In this document: positions 1 through 11,884 of the stretch, piece by piece
Layout: every line of letters begins with the position of its first letter
How positions within the stretch are numbered: position 1 is the first letter of the stretch
NCBI GenBank assembly: GCA_030141605.1
Contig: JAQGDQ010000003.1
Location: 1,695,501 to 1,759,500 of the forward strand
DNA: 64,000 nt
Reading direction: 5' to 3'
From: Tubiluchus corallicola
Lineage: Eukaryota; Priapulida; Priapulimorpha; Priapulimorphida; Tubiluchidae
The notes under the pieces: model-generated
What the model was told of the DNA's origin: nothing
Seen by the model: the letters and a program-made list of their open reading frames with translations, nothing else
The model's database searches: none
Made by a program: the position numbers and the translations under genes

Positions 1-410
1 CGATTCAATTCAAAGCAGCAGCAAATTAGAGTTTTTTATAAAATTTAGTAAAGTAGCAGTCTGGTCTGGTTGACAAGTAGACAGTGGTTGTCGCTATAAG
101 CTCAAGTTGGAACCCGGATAATCTGGGTAAGGCAAATTATTCAATTCAACTCAACTCAAAACGTGCATTTATTTCCATATTGATGATATAACTGAGGCAA
201 GTAAATGTATTTAATTATCACAATGGAAATAGGATGGCGAAGACCAAGAAGGTCAACTAGTCAAGCCATCCTTCAATGGATGAATGTGATTATTGGGATG
301 ACACTGTAAGAATTAACGTGCTTAAGTCATAAAAGTAATTATATGAATATGCAAATCATTGATCTGAACCTGCAAAAAGAGGCAACTTTTGTATATACGT
401 TATTTTCTAG

Positions 411-411
411 A

Positions 412-444
<33 letters not shown>

Positions 445-475
445 CATTGTTGTTGTTGTTGTTGTTGTTGTTTGT
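411..475. repeat. (TTA)n followed by (TTG)n microsatellite
   Basis: An uninterrupted TTA run passes directly into a TTG run. Neighbouring trinucleotide tracts of related composition suggest that one repeat arose from the other by point mutation and slippage. Confidence 0.9.
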
Positions 476-1026
476 TCCGTAGCCATAACTTCATAAGGTT
501 GCGTAAGATGATATACTTGTAGGTTGTCACTCGCCGGTCCGTTCAGCTTGTCAGATCTTCACATCAAGTTAAATCGCTGCCGCTCTTCTTTAAAGGCACC
601 TTAACTCGAAACTAAAATGCACAGTCCCTAGTTGCTCTTCGACTTTCGAAAAGAACAGAACGAAATCCCTTAACTGTCATTGAAACCGTTTTGGTCCATC
701 AAGCATTTCATTCTATTTCAGGTCTGGTTAAAAGAGGTCAAAATAATGGAGAGAGAGCTAGAATCCGATGATCCACTACGTCGACATCATCTCTCATCAC
801 CAGGAAATTGTTGGCTATTGCATCATGTCAGTCCAAAAAGCAATTAACGCAGGTCGGCGGCTCGAACGGTCCAAGGGTTCAGCTGTGGGCTACTGTCTCT
901 TCTAAGGCAAAATAAATGGATTTTTGCCGTCATCACAATGCGATATAGGCGTACTGTATCTGAATCGTTCTGTTTTGATTGTACGAAAGAAATTAACCCA
1001 ATCGTATACAAATCGCTTCTTATCTA

Positions 1027-1100
1027 CATGTTGTTGTTGTTGCTGCTGCTGGTGTTGTCGTTAGTGTTGTTCTTTTTGTCATTGTTGTCGTTCCTGTTTT
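1027..1100. repeat. degenerate TTG/CTG trinucleotide tract
   Basis: Imperfect repeats of TTG, CTG and GTG make up this tract. It produces a short leucine-rich open frame that has no other sign of being coding. Confidence 0.7.
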
Positions 1101-1650
1101 GCTATCGGGCTTGTGATGTTTCTTGCACTTAATGCTTACTTTAATAACCAAATTTATTGTAATTTAAATTACTGAACAATAAAATAAAATTCAATTCTTT
1201 TTTGAACAATTTTTAATACATATTAAATTGATGATAAATGCAGAAAAGGTATTTTTTCAAAAAAACAGATTAATTTATTTATTGGCATACACTGCTTTAG
1301 AAGACTGACCTTTAAACGATTCACTGAATTCATCAAATACTTTGATAACTGTAAAAATTTATTAATTGCTTCGGCCACGCCGCTGGGTGAATAAATTTAA
1401 CACAATTTACATAAACTTCATACGATTTTTTGTAGAAGTGTACATTTCATTATTACTCATGAACACAAGAAAAATACGTTTTCTTTGCGCATTCCACATA
1501 CACATTCTTATTACATACACATACGACTTCATTTGATATTATATACAACACATGCACTATATAAACAGTTATTTATAAAAGATTACGGTCAATGATGACA
1601 CAAACAATTAATTAAATCTTGAGACCAGACTCGGAATGTAAGAAATGTGA

Positions 1651-1720
1651 AGAGTTGGAACACTGCCCGGATTTAAACCAGGGACCTTCGGCTAACAATG
1701 TTGGCGTAATAAACCACGGA
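1651..1720 (-). mobile_element. tRNA-derived SINE head, decayed
   Basis: Read on the minus strand, this has a T-arm-like hairpin around GGTTTAAATCC, close to the RNA polymerase III B box (GGTTCRANTCC). It is preceded by the words AGCCGAAGGTCCCTGG. No intact cloverleaf can be drawn, so a working tRNA gene is unlikely. The same words recur in opposite orientation 140 bp away. Confidence 0.45.
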
Positions 1721-1863
1721 AATTTCAGGCAGAAAATGAATTAAAATAAAATCGTCTAATTGACTAGAATCATTCTAGAGTGAGCGATCTAACAATGGAG
1801 ATGCTGTTATGGTTTACTAGCAATAAAGAATAAACTTTGAAACTGTCAAAATCGTCGGGAAAC

Positions 1864-1945
1864 ATAGCGGTCTAGTGGTTTTGGTGCCGGCTTTGTAAGC
1901 CGAACCTCCCTGGTAGAAAACCAGGCTGTGTTCAAGCTTTTCTTA
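1864..1945 (+). mobile_element. tRNA-derived SINE head or tRNA pseudogene (Thr-TGT-like)
   Basis: An A-box-like block (GGTCTAGTGG) is followed by a perfect anticodon-type hairpin, CGGC-TTTGTAA-GCCG, whose loop would present TGT. A decayed B-box-like GTGTTCAAG follows. An extra hairpin between the anticodon arm and the B box, and poor acceptor pairing, argue against a functional tRNA. Confidence 0.45.
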
Positions 1946-2174
1946 TCTTTCGAGTTTAGCATCAAAATTTTAATTGTGGGTTTGTACCATCACAAGCAGA
2001 CATAGCAATAATTAAATCCACAGAAACGCATTAATAAATATCAAATTCGCTCCTTTCCCTAATTATTACAATTTGAAAAATAGCACACACCCGAAATACG
2101 TATAAGCAACCCCATGATCTGTTATTTTCGCCAAGTGTTATAGGTCACAAACAGTTACGTGCAATTTAACACAG

Positions 2175-2258
2175 TCAAGCTGTCTGTTTTGGCGGCCATG
2201 TTGCCATTCTTCCTGGAGTAGCTGAAACGTTTCCTCCTTGCCTCCAGGGGACTCCACC
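2175..2258 (-). CDS. synaptopodin-like, terminal coding exon
   Basis: The acceptor TTTTCAG is followed in phase 0 by 27 codons starting Gly-Gly-Val-Pro-Trp-Arg-Gln and ending Trp-Pro-Pro-Lys-Gln-Thr-Ala, then TGA. The Pro-Trp motif matches the preceding exons, which is the main reason to accept so short an exon. Confidence 0.6.
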   Translation of the reverse strand, partial: GGVPWRQGGNVSATPGRMATWPPKQTA

Positions 2259-5200
2259 CTGAAAACAGAAGATTAAGTTTCTTAACGCAGCTGTAAACGA
2301 AATTCGAAAATAACTTGGACACAAATCTGGTAAACATGTAGTTAATGTGTGCGATATGAATTTATTGAAATTCCTGTTTCATGCAGAATGACATTCTCCC
2401 CTGGCAAAATATCATAAACACCAAGGCCAGTGATATAAAAATCTAGCCCTAAGGGATTTTTTTCTTGGCCGACAAACTATCCCTTTTCACTTTTAATGCC
2501 GCGCTATTACATCTGAAATGGAAATTAACGGCACAATTTCAAGATAACCTTCTTTCGATTCTAGCGTTTCAGCGATCTATTGCTTTGTATATGATCCAAT
2601 TACATGTGCAACCAAGCTATACTGTACTTAAGATTTAACAATTTAAGCACTAAAACTTTAACTAGAAAGTGAATTTACTATTCGTGGATTTTCGCATTTA
2701 CAAGTAAACTACCGAAATTAACCCAAGCAGGTCAACAACTTAAAAAATTTATCCTCTGGATAGTAAACTTTTATTAGTCCAGCTAATCGCATTAGATCAT
2801 ATGTAATAAGTCATATCAAACAACAAACCTGCTGTGACTGTGAAGCAGTATTTTGCCCACCCATCCAAGCAGGTCTCGCAGGCGTGGACTGTTCTGCACT
2901 TGGTGCTGAGCCAGAACCAGGCTGTGGGGTGGCTGTCGGCTGTACAGCTTGCTCTTGTACAGACGTAGGTAACGTACCATCGGCAGAGGGTAACTGAGGG
3001 GGCATAGGTGTTGTGTACATGACCTGCACTGGCTGCTGTGCTCTCTGCCAAGGAGCTGTTGCAGTTGACTGCGATGGATGAGGCTGATTTTGTTGCCGCC
3101 AAGGAATATTTCCAGGTGCTGGTTGAGGAGGCTGTTGCTGTTTCATCCATGGAAGCCTACTTTGCTGTTGAGCTGGCCCAGGAGGAGTCTGTTGACCTGG
3201 CTGTTGCCACGGTGCCTTTTGTTGTTCTTGCCTCTGTGGTGTTGGCTGTTGTTGTTGCTGTTGTGGAGATAATTGCTGATGTTGTTGTGGTGATAACTGT
3301 GGACGCGATTGTTGTTGTTCAGGTGGTGACTGCATTTGAGGTTGTTGATGATGTGCGTGCTGAGGCTGTGGTTGCTGATATGGTTGATTTGCAGATTGTT
3401 GCAAAGAATCTTGTTGAGGCATATTTTGTGTTGGCATTGGCACGGAAGATCCAGTCTCTGTATTTTCACCTACAAGGTTCAGACAGTTAATCAATTCTAC
3501 AGCGTGCAAGCTTGTTACAAGCACATTCGCGATAAATTCATATACACCCATAGTAAGATTATAAATGTTGTCAATATTGCTCAAATAGCTTGAATTTAAT
3601 CTCATTACGTTAAAGTTCTGTCAACAGTAAAAAATTTGGTAACATCTATGTCAAAAATTGACTACTCCAGATTATGAAAATGCTAAAGTCAGACTTTACC
3701 AAACGTTTTGTAAAAAGTGAAGCTAGATAAGACATGTAATGTAAATATTTTTGGTAAATAAACCACTTCTGAACTTTTTGCATTTGCTTTTATTTCTATC
3801 ATGTTGTTAAACGGTTTGCTACCAAGCAGTGTAAGTATAAATGATTATATAAAGCGTCTACTTATTAAAAATATTTTCATCATAGCTAAAATAATGCCAA
3901 CCGACTAACTAATGCTCGAACGACTAAATGCATCGAATAAAGCATTGAACTCGTCATAAAAAAACAAGCGTAACAAAAAGTGCTGCAATTTCTTTCTACA
4001 AAATATATATTATAGCTAAAGCTGACTGCGACTAGCGGCTTGTTGCTTATGCTTGTTATATTACAAATGAAACTACTGTCTATAGTGCGTCAACCTGCTT
4101 CCACATTATCACTTTGTTCCTTGCCCGACATGTCAATAGTTTCATTAAGCATAGATTCCCTCATATGATCTTCGCCTTCAGATTTTTCGCCATCTTGAAT
4201 TTCTGCTTATTTAAAAAGAGAGGCTGATATACACAATTGCAAACCAATGAAGCATATAAATACATATTTAGGACTCTGGCGTTTTCTGTTCAAAAAGGCT
4301 TTAAAGGCGATTTTGCGATATTCCAATTTTGCGCAAAAAGAAAAGTCTTCAACTTACCAGATGGCTTCCAGCCTTTTGCAGCTACATTAAAAGATTCTCC
4401 ATATTCCACGTGTTGACCCTCCACCGTTTCCAAGTGGACATCTTCTAAACCCACAAGATCCTTAAGCTTTGTTTCTGGCACTGGACCAGCTTCCGGCTTC
4501 TTTGGTACTTTACTCTCATCGACCACCCACTTTTCAGATCTTTCTACTCGTTTTTTGAACATTTTTGCACCCTTTCCAGTGGTAGCAGTTTTTAACGTTT
4601 CAGCCAGGTCAAAACACTTTTGTGGCTGAACATGACTGTGATCAGACAGTTCAATGTGTTCAGTCTCTTTCATTTCATCAAAAGCACTTGGCTTTAGTAA
4701 GAACTTTGGAACGCCTTCTGGTGTAAGTTTAACATTTTTAGGAGAAGTTGGCGTGTCGGCCTCTGAAGACTCCTGATCTACAGGCTCGTCTTGGACGTTA
4801 GAATGTGTCCACTTAGCAGCTTTTTTCTGTCGTTTGAAAAACATCTTTGACCCACGAGAATTCATATTGAGAGGCGACGTCAGTGTCTGTGCAACTTTCT
4901 TGCACATGTTCACCTGTTCTTCAATGGTAGGGTAAGCAGTTTCATCTGTTCCAGGTTCGAAGAAAGCTGATGATCCGTACGCCTTTTCTGCAATGATATA
5001 TGATATGCTATTTCATTTAAATGACCTGTTCTTAATAGTTAATACTACCAATTCGCCTTAGAAACTTAGAATGGATCTGATTAAGGTGTAAATTCTTGTT
5101 TGCACGTGTCAGGTCTCAAAGTCCTTATAATTTCAAATGCATGCAGTACCTAGTACATACACAATCACATAACTTGTATTCTAATTAATTCATAACTATT

Positions 5201-6649
5201 CCTGTGTAGAATTGCCGGTATCGGCTTTTGTAGACTTGCACCTAAGTTAACATGACAATATGCTACATTATGCCAAATAAAAAAATGAAGCGTGATCTGA
5301 AATTGTACAAAAAGTCACCTTTTTATAATTTTGTGTTAGTAATACAATGACCTGTTAAACTTGTATCCAACTAAAACTTCGTTTACCATTTGGTAAAAAA
5401 ATCTTTAAAAAATTCTAAAAATCCTTATTCCTTACTGTGTGTAGGAGATAATGGCTCATCTTCTGCTGGTTTTAGTTTTTTAGCAATCTCTTCGGGTAAT
5501 GGTTTGTCTGCTTCTTCAGTAGGTGCAATATGCTCTGTAACTGGTATGGTGGGATCCGGAATATATTCCGCCTCTACCGGAGCAGTTACTTCTGGAACAC
5601 GAACTGGAAGCGGAGGCACGTATGATGGTTGCCACACATTCTTTTTCTCTTCTGGTTCAATTTTAGGAACGCCAAACATAGGTAAGTGCTGAAATTTCGG
5701 TTCATTCTCTTTATTTTCTGGACTGGTGATGCGCATAGTGGTTTCGTGTTTTGTTCGAGTAACTTCAACCCCGTCTTTCATATCTTTGGTGACATCAGTT
5801 CTTCTTTCAATGGTTTTTCTTGCACCTGAGGGCAAAACTTCTTCCTGGACGGTTTTGCTTGGAGGGCCCCAAGGCAAGACTCTCACTGGTGCAGCACCTC
5901 CTTGATGCTCCTGCTGTTGCTTAGAAAGCCAGGCTGGTACGTGTTGTTCCTATAATAGAACAAATGTGTTCTGTTAATAGGTTATGAATGGTGAATCTTA
6001 TAACATGTTCCCAACAAGTCAGCAAGCGGCATGCCAGGTTCTTAAAAATGGCTCTAAACAGAATAGCTTATATTGCACTTAGAAAAGCGAGTTTGGTAAG
6101 AACAGCATTCATTTTTAGTATTCCGTTTCTTCATTTACATAAAGGACGAAAACACGCAAAGGATATTATTGTTAGCGTATGTCGTAAAATCCATTATTGG
6201 CTCCGCCCACAGGTTGTACCCCAGCTATTAAAGATGAACGACGCGTAGCTTTATTACTTTACTGCGTACATAGAAACTGCTAAATTAGGCAAAAATTCAA
6301 TACGGCTGTCATAGAAAATAGATTTCATAATTATTGCTACATTTGAAGTTGCTAGTACGCTAAATGGGTCAGACATCGTCTGTATTCCTATTTAATATTT
6401 GTAGAAATAATATGTGTTAAATTCGCGAGCATAATAACGTAGGCCTAAGAAAAATTATTGGTATTTCTATAATAAAAATCTTACTGATTGTTGGGGTGGA
6501 ACCTGTGATGGAGCTGGCTGCATGGAACCCATTGGTTTTGGGGGAACCATCCCTGGCAAAGCCATGGCTCCTTTCTGTGCCCACGGGGGTGGGGCCATCT
6601 GTGCTTACTGCGGCGAATCTGTCTTTACCCACGGAGGCTGTAACGTCAC
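2175..6649 (-). CDS. synaptopodin-like, Pro/Gln-rich actin-associated protein (3' five exons; 5' end not found)
   Basis: Exons in coding order are 6649-6485, 5949-5436, 4987-4358, 3469-2829 and 2258-2175 (stop TGA). All have AG/GT borders and matching phases, giving about 677 codons. The centre carries two copies of a basic motif, G-S/A-K-M-F-x-KR-x5-KW, near residues 272-286 and 364-378. This resembles the G-A-x-x-F-x-KR-x3-EK motif of synaptopodin-2-type proteins, which bind actin and alpha-actinin at Z-discs and stress fibres. The C-terminal third is rich in Pro and Gln, and a Pro-Trp motif recurs about ten times along the protein. No folded domain is visible in the part seen. An in-frame TAA in the first visible exon is unexplained. 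Family assignment is by motif only. The alternative is another disordered cytoskeletal protein. Confidence 0.65.
2829..3469 (-). CDS. synaptopodin-like, Gln/Pro-rich exon
   Basis: This exon is entered in phase 1 after CTTGTAG and left in phase 0 at CAG|GTTTGT. Its 213 codons are dominated by Gln, Pro, Ser and Ala, encoded by mixed CAA and CAG. It carries the motifs APW, LPWMK, IPWRQ, APWQR and PAWMG. The low-complexity strand produces long open frames on the opposite strand, which are shadows. Confidence 0.8.
4358..4987 (-). CDS. synaptopodin-like, exon with the two basic KMF-x-KR motifs
   Basis: The acceptor is ATTGCAG and the donor is CTG|GTAAGT, with phase 1 at both ends. It starts with K-K-A-Y-G-S-S-A-F-F, then P-T-I-E-E-Q, then the first basic motif and, about 90 residues later, the second. 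This is the most family-specific part of the protein. Confidence 0.85.
5436..5949 (-). CDS. synaptopodin-like, acidic Pro-rich exon
   Basis: The exon starts in phase 0 after TTATAG and ends in phase 1 at CACA|GTAAGG. It reads PAWLSKQQQ and LPWGPPSK near its start. A charged stretch and a Pro/Glu/Val-rich segment follow, with no membrane segment or recognisable domain. Confidence 0.85.
6485..6649 (-). CDS. synaptopodin-like, exon with an in-frame TAA
   Basis: The exon is 165 nt and symmetrical in phase 0, from TTTATAG to TCA|GTAAGA. The frame that continues into the next exon reads LQPPWVK, then TAA at 6607-6605, then Met (6598-6596) and APPPWAQK. Either translation starts at that Met in an alternative 5' exon, or the TAA is a nonsense change or base error. 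The frame that avoids the TAA stops in the next exon. Confidence 0.55.
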
Positions 6650-6689
6650 CTATAAACAAAGCAAATATATCAGCGATTTGAATGCTATA

Positions 6690-6780
6690 GCAGCTGGATG
6701 GTGTTATTGTTGCTGTTATTATTGCTGCTGATGTGGCTGTTGCTGCTACTGTTATTATTACTGTTATTGTTACTGCAAGT
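6690..6780. repeat. TTG/TTA/CTG trinucleotide tract
   Basis: This imperfect trinucleotide run lies just upstream of the first visible synaptopodin-like exon. On the gene strand it would read Ser/Asn-rich, ending at a stop. It is most simply intronic. Confidence 0.75.
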
Positions 6781-7485
6781 CTATTATCATCCAGATATTC
6801 AAATTATCTACTGTCTGTTGATGCAATAATTAAGAAAATTAATGTATAATGATTAGATTGTATTTAAGGTGAACTTATGGGTCTCCTCACACGAAGCCAG
6901 CCTTCGCCCGCACACGTCTTGAATATTTTTTACTCGTAATATATTTTAGCGACATTTACATAGTTTGGAGTAAATTTATTGCAAATTCTTTAAATAAACT
7001 AAAATAGCTATCTTTTATTTGTCAATAAAAATATTCTTTAAGAAATACCACTATTTTGCTATTTATTACAAATCAAATTAGCAAGTATTTCAACACAGCC
7101 GTAGTGAAAAAAATGATTTTTTACCAAATTTTGCCAAAGTTTGAGGGCCCCAAGCTTGAAGGTCCGTAGGCTGCAATATATTTTAGCCTATATGATAATC
7201 CAGACCTGCAATTGAATAATGATTTTCTGGCTCGAACAAGTTAATTATGTAGCAAGCCTTGTATTTTTTTCTCGCTCGAATTACTCTTAAAAATGAACAC
7301 TTACATGAATGAACTTCATTCATATTTTGTATTTAAGATCAAGTTGTGCAGTTTCAAAACATTTTCCTATAACGATGATGAGTCTCTCAAAATTAGATCG
7401 TTTTTAAGATTTAGGAGAACCCACACACTGAATTTTTTGATCATCATTTCATTGTGTTCATCTATCTATCAATCTATCTACCTAT

Positions 7486-7660
<175 letters not shown>

Positions 7661-7663
7661 GTT

Positions 7664-8060
7664 GGCATCTGAGAAGGCTACAGTCACCAAATTTGTAGGA
7701 TTCACGTCTAGGATGAGGCCTTGAAGATGATTGGTGAACTCTGATAGTCGTATGGTTGGAAAATTTGGAATTGCTTAAGGGTCCGTGATAGGTACCAACA
7801 TCTGTAAAATAGGCAATGAGTTTTAATTCATGTTAGCTGGCAAACGCAGAGGGTCATAGACACAAAATCTGCAGGACAGATACCTGGGGTTGACGCCTTA
7901 AAAATAGTATGGTGAACAGTTGATCTCAGTCAAAGCGTCAAGGATACTGGATACCAGTCAGTTTTTTATTGTTATTCCGCCCTCGCCCTCGAGTTTAAAT
8001 TCAGTTTTTTTCACATCAGTTTATTTAGGTATTGTGAAATAAAAGTCTGCAACCTCACTC
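7664..8060 (+). repeat. unclassified interspersed repeat, partial plus full copy
   Basis: A partial copy (7664-7756) is followed by a fuller copy (7764-8060). They share words such as CACxAAATTTGTAGG, CCTTGAAxATG and GGTGAAC. The same ~290-bp unit occurs at 60052-60340 and 60491-60750, including AGTTTTAATTCATGTTA and TATTTAGGTATTGTG. No inverted ends, poly(A) tail or coding content is visible. Confidence 0.75.
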
Positions 8061-11000
8061 GTCCAGGTATAGTCAGGTGTAAACACGGTTAGGACGTCAC
8101 GCTCGCGAATTTGGATCTGAATTTACTTATTCTTGTCATTAAAAGATATTGGAAAATACTAACTTGATAAATAGTCTCACAAACAAAATCTGATACATCA
8201 GCAACAGTAGATCAGTGGTATCTACAAAATTAAAATATTTTTGCATGTCTTTTCCTAACCATCGTATCAGAGAAAATTAAGAAACTTAAAGAGTCCTATA
8301 TTACCTGTTCCGGACCAACGTGATCCCAGAATTAATGGAAGGGTGATAAAAATTAGATCCCCTTGTTGTTACTTAAATCATTGCAACGGTTCTGGAACAA
8401 TTATAAAAAGCAAAGTTAATTACGGAGAAAAGTTTTTCCCTATAGCTCTATAGCCATTATGATTTAAATTGGTTAAGCACACCGTTTTGACGTCGTCGCT
8501 TTTGTCATTTTGTCGTAATGTGGGAATTTTTAATATAAGGAACGTGTAGAATAAAAGACAATACTTGTAAAAAATCATATGGCATATCAAACTATTTGCA
8601 CGTGCAGTAAGCAGTCTGCTCTGCAATATACCGTGGCTTATGATGGCTAGCTTAAAGTGTGGCTTCACGCTGTACTAAACAAACGAAACCGCACCGGTAT
8701 AGAGTTCACAAGACCGCTGAAAAGCAGAACCCGGTTAAATTTAGAAACTTTTCTGGTTCTTGTTTGTATTTATTGGAACATGGCGATTTATTCACGGAGT
8801 AACCATCTTCTCCGACTGCTTGTAAAAACTAGAAACCAGCGGTGGGTATTGCTAATTAAAACATACATAAAAGATGCTCAGATTATACGGCATCAATGTA
8901 CTTATTATAAACTACTAGGTGGTTCATTCCTCTTCTACTCTTACAGTTCTTTCTGAGTAAATTACACAAACTGTTCTGTATGCCGTGATTAAGAACTGCA
9001 AGTCATGTAGTAAGCCGAGCTGAGGAACATCTGGCATGAATAGCTTAACACGTGGAGAACACACGTTGTGAATGTGCAGATTCGCTGGCTTCAGCAATTC
9101 CAGACAATTTCGGAATCGAACTTTACGACAATACTTGGCATACAGCTTCACACCCAAATAAAACATATGGCTGATAAACAGTAATTATAAGTAGAACATA
9201 TGCAGAACGTCTAGAAAAATGAGGGACGTGAAATGGATGGAAACTTGTAAAAAGCGGAAGGGTCACATCATGCAAAATTATGACGTTTATTTTTCTGTGT
9301 GATATTACATTTTAATTACGGATTATCATTTTGTCTTTCAAAGTAACAAGGCGGCGGCAGAATATATGCATAAAGTCTGCTAACCGTGCAGTGCTTACAG
9401 CTCTGTCAGTAACACGAATATGGTTTAAAAAAATTCAATACATGTTCTAATGTTTCGATTAGCATAAAAAACCGCAAATCAAATTGATTTATTATGAGGC
9501 TTAGGAAACTGGTGTCATTCCTCAACTATAATAGTGCACTTAAAAATGAATCAGACAATGAATGTTCATTATGCCTTCAAGACTGCAATGTAGTTATTTG
9601 CACACTCGAATGTCGATGAGTAGTTGACGCCTTATTGCCTTTAGTGAAAAGAAAAGTAGAAAGGTTGATTGACTTCAATGGAGAAAGTAATGAAAAAAGT
9701 GGTCAACATCAAAGACACTTATTATGCTTATTAGCATTATTGAAATTGATGATTAGTCACTGCTTCACTTATTAAATTTTGCGACTTGTTACAAAACTTG
9801 GAGAATTCTTAAATCTGGTGCTAAACTAAAGTCGCTAAAAGTTGGAATTTTGTCATCATTTCAGTTGCGACCGTAATGTGTGTTATTGTCTTATTTCGCC
9901 AAGCCAATCATGGGACACTGTGAAATGTGCCCACAAATGGCCATCAGTGAAAGCAACTATATAAAGTGTTCAGCAAAATATAAAAAGAGAGCTCGTGGTT
10001 GAATTTTTGATGTAACAGTTGTGAAAATAAGAAAAGCTTGTTGCCTGTGGAGCTTTAATGAAATTTGTTTATATCAAAATTGTTTGCTGCATGGACATGT
10101 CTAATAAATAAATATTAAAATGATCTAATTATGCGTTTAACTAATGACTTAGTAGTAATAAAACGCAGTTCCTTGTTTTGTTAAAACACAAATTGTAGAA
10201 TGACGCTGCTGTCAGTTATGCCCCAATCATGCATAGCATACATTGCTTTTTATGAACACTTTCTTTCTAAGTGATTGCAATAATTGAAACGATTGTATGA
10301 AACAATTAAATTAAAATGTCAAATTGCACATCTGTGTATGAAAAAAGGTAGAAATTGAAAATTCTACAACTGTCCACTTATTGTAAGTGCGTGTGAATAA
10401 TCTTTAAGCCTGAGTCGAAATTTACATTAACTGCTAACAGATTACTACCAAGTACTTACCTGCCAAAATTTCTCGAAAACTATCAATGATTGAACGGAAT
10501 TTCTGAAAGTTCCGAAAGGAGCACACAGAATGTAAATGGTTCCTAAATGCTCTGTTTTGCTAAAAGCTTACATGCATAACGCACAGCTGACACGGGGAGA
10601 GGAAGATGGGGCAGTATAAAGTTTCTCAGCCGGGTAAAAATATCTTTTCTTGCGTGCGCTGAAACTAGAAGCCGCGCAAGCTAGCAATGATATTCGCATA
10701 AAAAGTCTGATATTCTTGCACTAAACCGGGCTAGTTTGGTCTTGATGTATCAAACTACGATTGACAAATACTTCTGTTAGTGTCTGCTGCAGTTTTATTA
10801 GGCATAAATAATAACATGTTATGACTAATTGAGCAAGACTAACCTATCTACGACACTGTAGGTGTCGCCAGAGTCTGGTATTGCCAAATGCAACATTGTA
10901 TAAATATAGTGGTGACTATAGTTTTCTTTATTATTGCGAGCAATGGTAGTTTTTTAGGTAGTTTTTGCATGTTAATTTTGGAATTATTGCGATTCGAACT

Positions 11001-11795
11001 TCCTCTTTCATTTTCACAAGAAGTCAGATTCAGGATCAACTTGATGGTAAAATAAACGCACACTGACATTTAACGATTTAATGAAAAATTATATTTTGCT
11101 TGCCACCTGCAAATGTCTTCCTATATTCACCCATGCAACACTTCTCTGAATGGTTATGCAATGTTAACTTTTCACTAAGACGTCACACCGCGTAGCGCCC
11201 CTGTCTTTTGCACTGCATTGTCTACGGTGCAGGATTGGCTGTTTCTACCACAAGTTTCTACACGCAATTAAATTGGACTTGCTTTTTTTCGTTTCTTATA
11301 ATTTCACTGTAATTGCTGAAAATCTTTTGATAAAAAATGACGAAGTAAACTGTATGGTTGCTTTGCATGTAAATGTGATGTTCACAACAAAACGGGAAAG
11401 GAGCAGCATCGGCCTTAGGGCATTTCGGGCCTTGTACAAAGTGTAAGTATACACTACGGTTTCTGTGGAAAAGCGAGTGTACCCCCACGCCATGGTATAA
11501 GTTAGTTTAAGTGCAGTAATAGCCAATTAGTCATTTTATTATATTTAGCAATTGTTAAGAAGTGCCAATGCCCCTGAAATTAGACTGTGCAAATACCTCT
11601 AAGAGGATGTCAACACCCTTATTATTACTTATAATTAACAAATACTAAGCAACTATTATAAGTACCGCAGATTTTTAAATTTTTAATTAATAATTGGATA
11701 TTTCAATTTAATTAGAATATTCAGCAAAAGTAAATTCGCAAAATAAAGTTTGTAAAAAACAGCAATTTAATCAATTACAGATTTGACAGTTGTAG

Positions 11796-11884
11796 TTTAT
11801 GTTTTATGCTTAAATTGTATGGTTTAGGATTCTTATACTAAGTACAAGAATCCTAAAACATAACATCTAAGCATAAAACATAAA
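11796..11884. repeat. 89-bp near-perfect palindrome
   Basis: The two 44-nt arms match at 39 positions around a single central base at 11840. The outer 17 nt of each arm (11796-11812 and 11868-11884) and an inner 12 nt (11823-11834 and 11846-11857) are perfect. Four of the five mismatches fall in the 10-nt segment between them. There is no open frame or recognised promoter element. Confidence 0.95.

Larger units (their letters stand above)
1..2174. other. 3' flank of the synaptopodin-like gene, no coding exon seen
   Basis: This stretch lies beyond the stop codon of the minus-strand gene. It should hold that gene's 3' UTR, but no poly(A) site could be chosen with confidence. A minus-strand AATAAA lies at 1358-1363, about 0.8 kb past the stop. 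The rest is AT-rich sequence with trinucleotide tracts and two tRNA-like remnants. The only open frames are short and come from simple repeats. Confidence 0.5.
2259..6484 (-). other. introns of the synaptopodin-like gene
   Basis: The introns are 2259-2828, 3470-4357, 4988-5435 and 5950-6484. All are AT-rich and no mobile element or conserved element was recognised in them. Confidence 0.6.

Noticed and set aside
1864-1945. Functional tRNA-Thr gene
   Set aside because: The anticodon-type arm is good, but an extra hairpin, a decayed B box and no acceptor pairing argue for a SINE or pseudogene.
3038-3490. Long plus-strand open frames opposite the Gln/Pro-rich exon
   Set aside because: They are the antisense reading of CAA/CAG/CCA-rich coding sequence. 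The minus-strand frame has splice sites and motif continuity.
6417-6659. Alternative frame of the first synaptopodin-like exon that avoids the TAA
   Set aside because: Joined in phase to the next exon it runs into a stop within about 25 codons, and it lacks the Pro-Trp motif.
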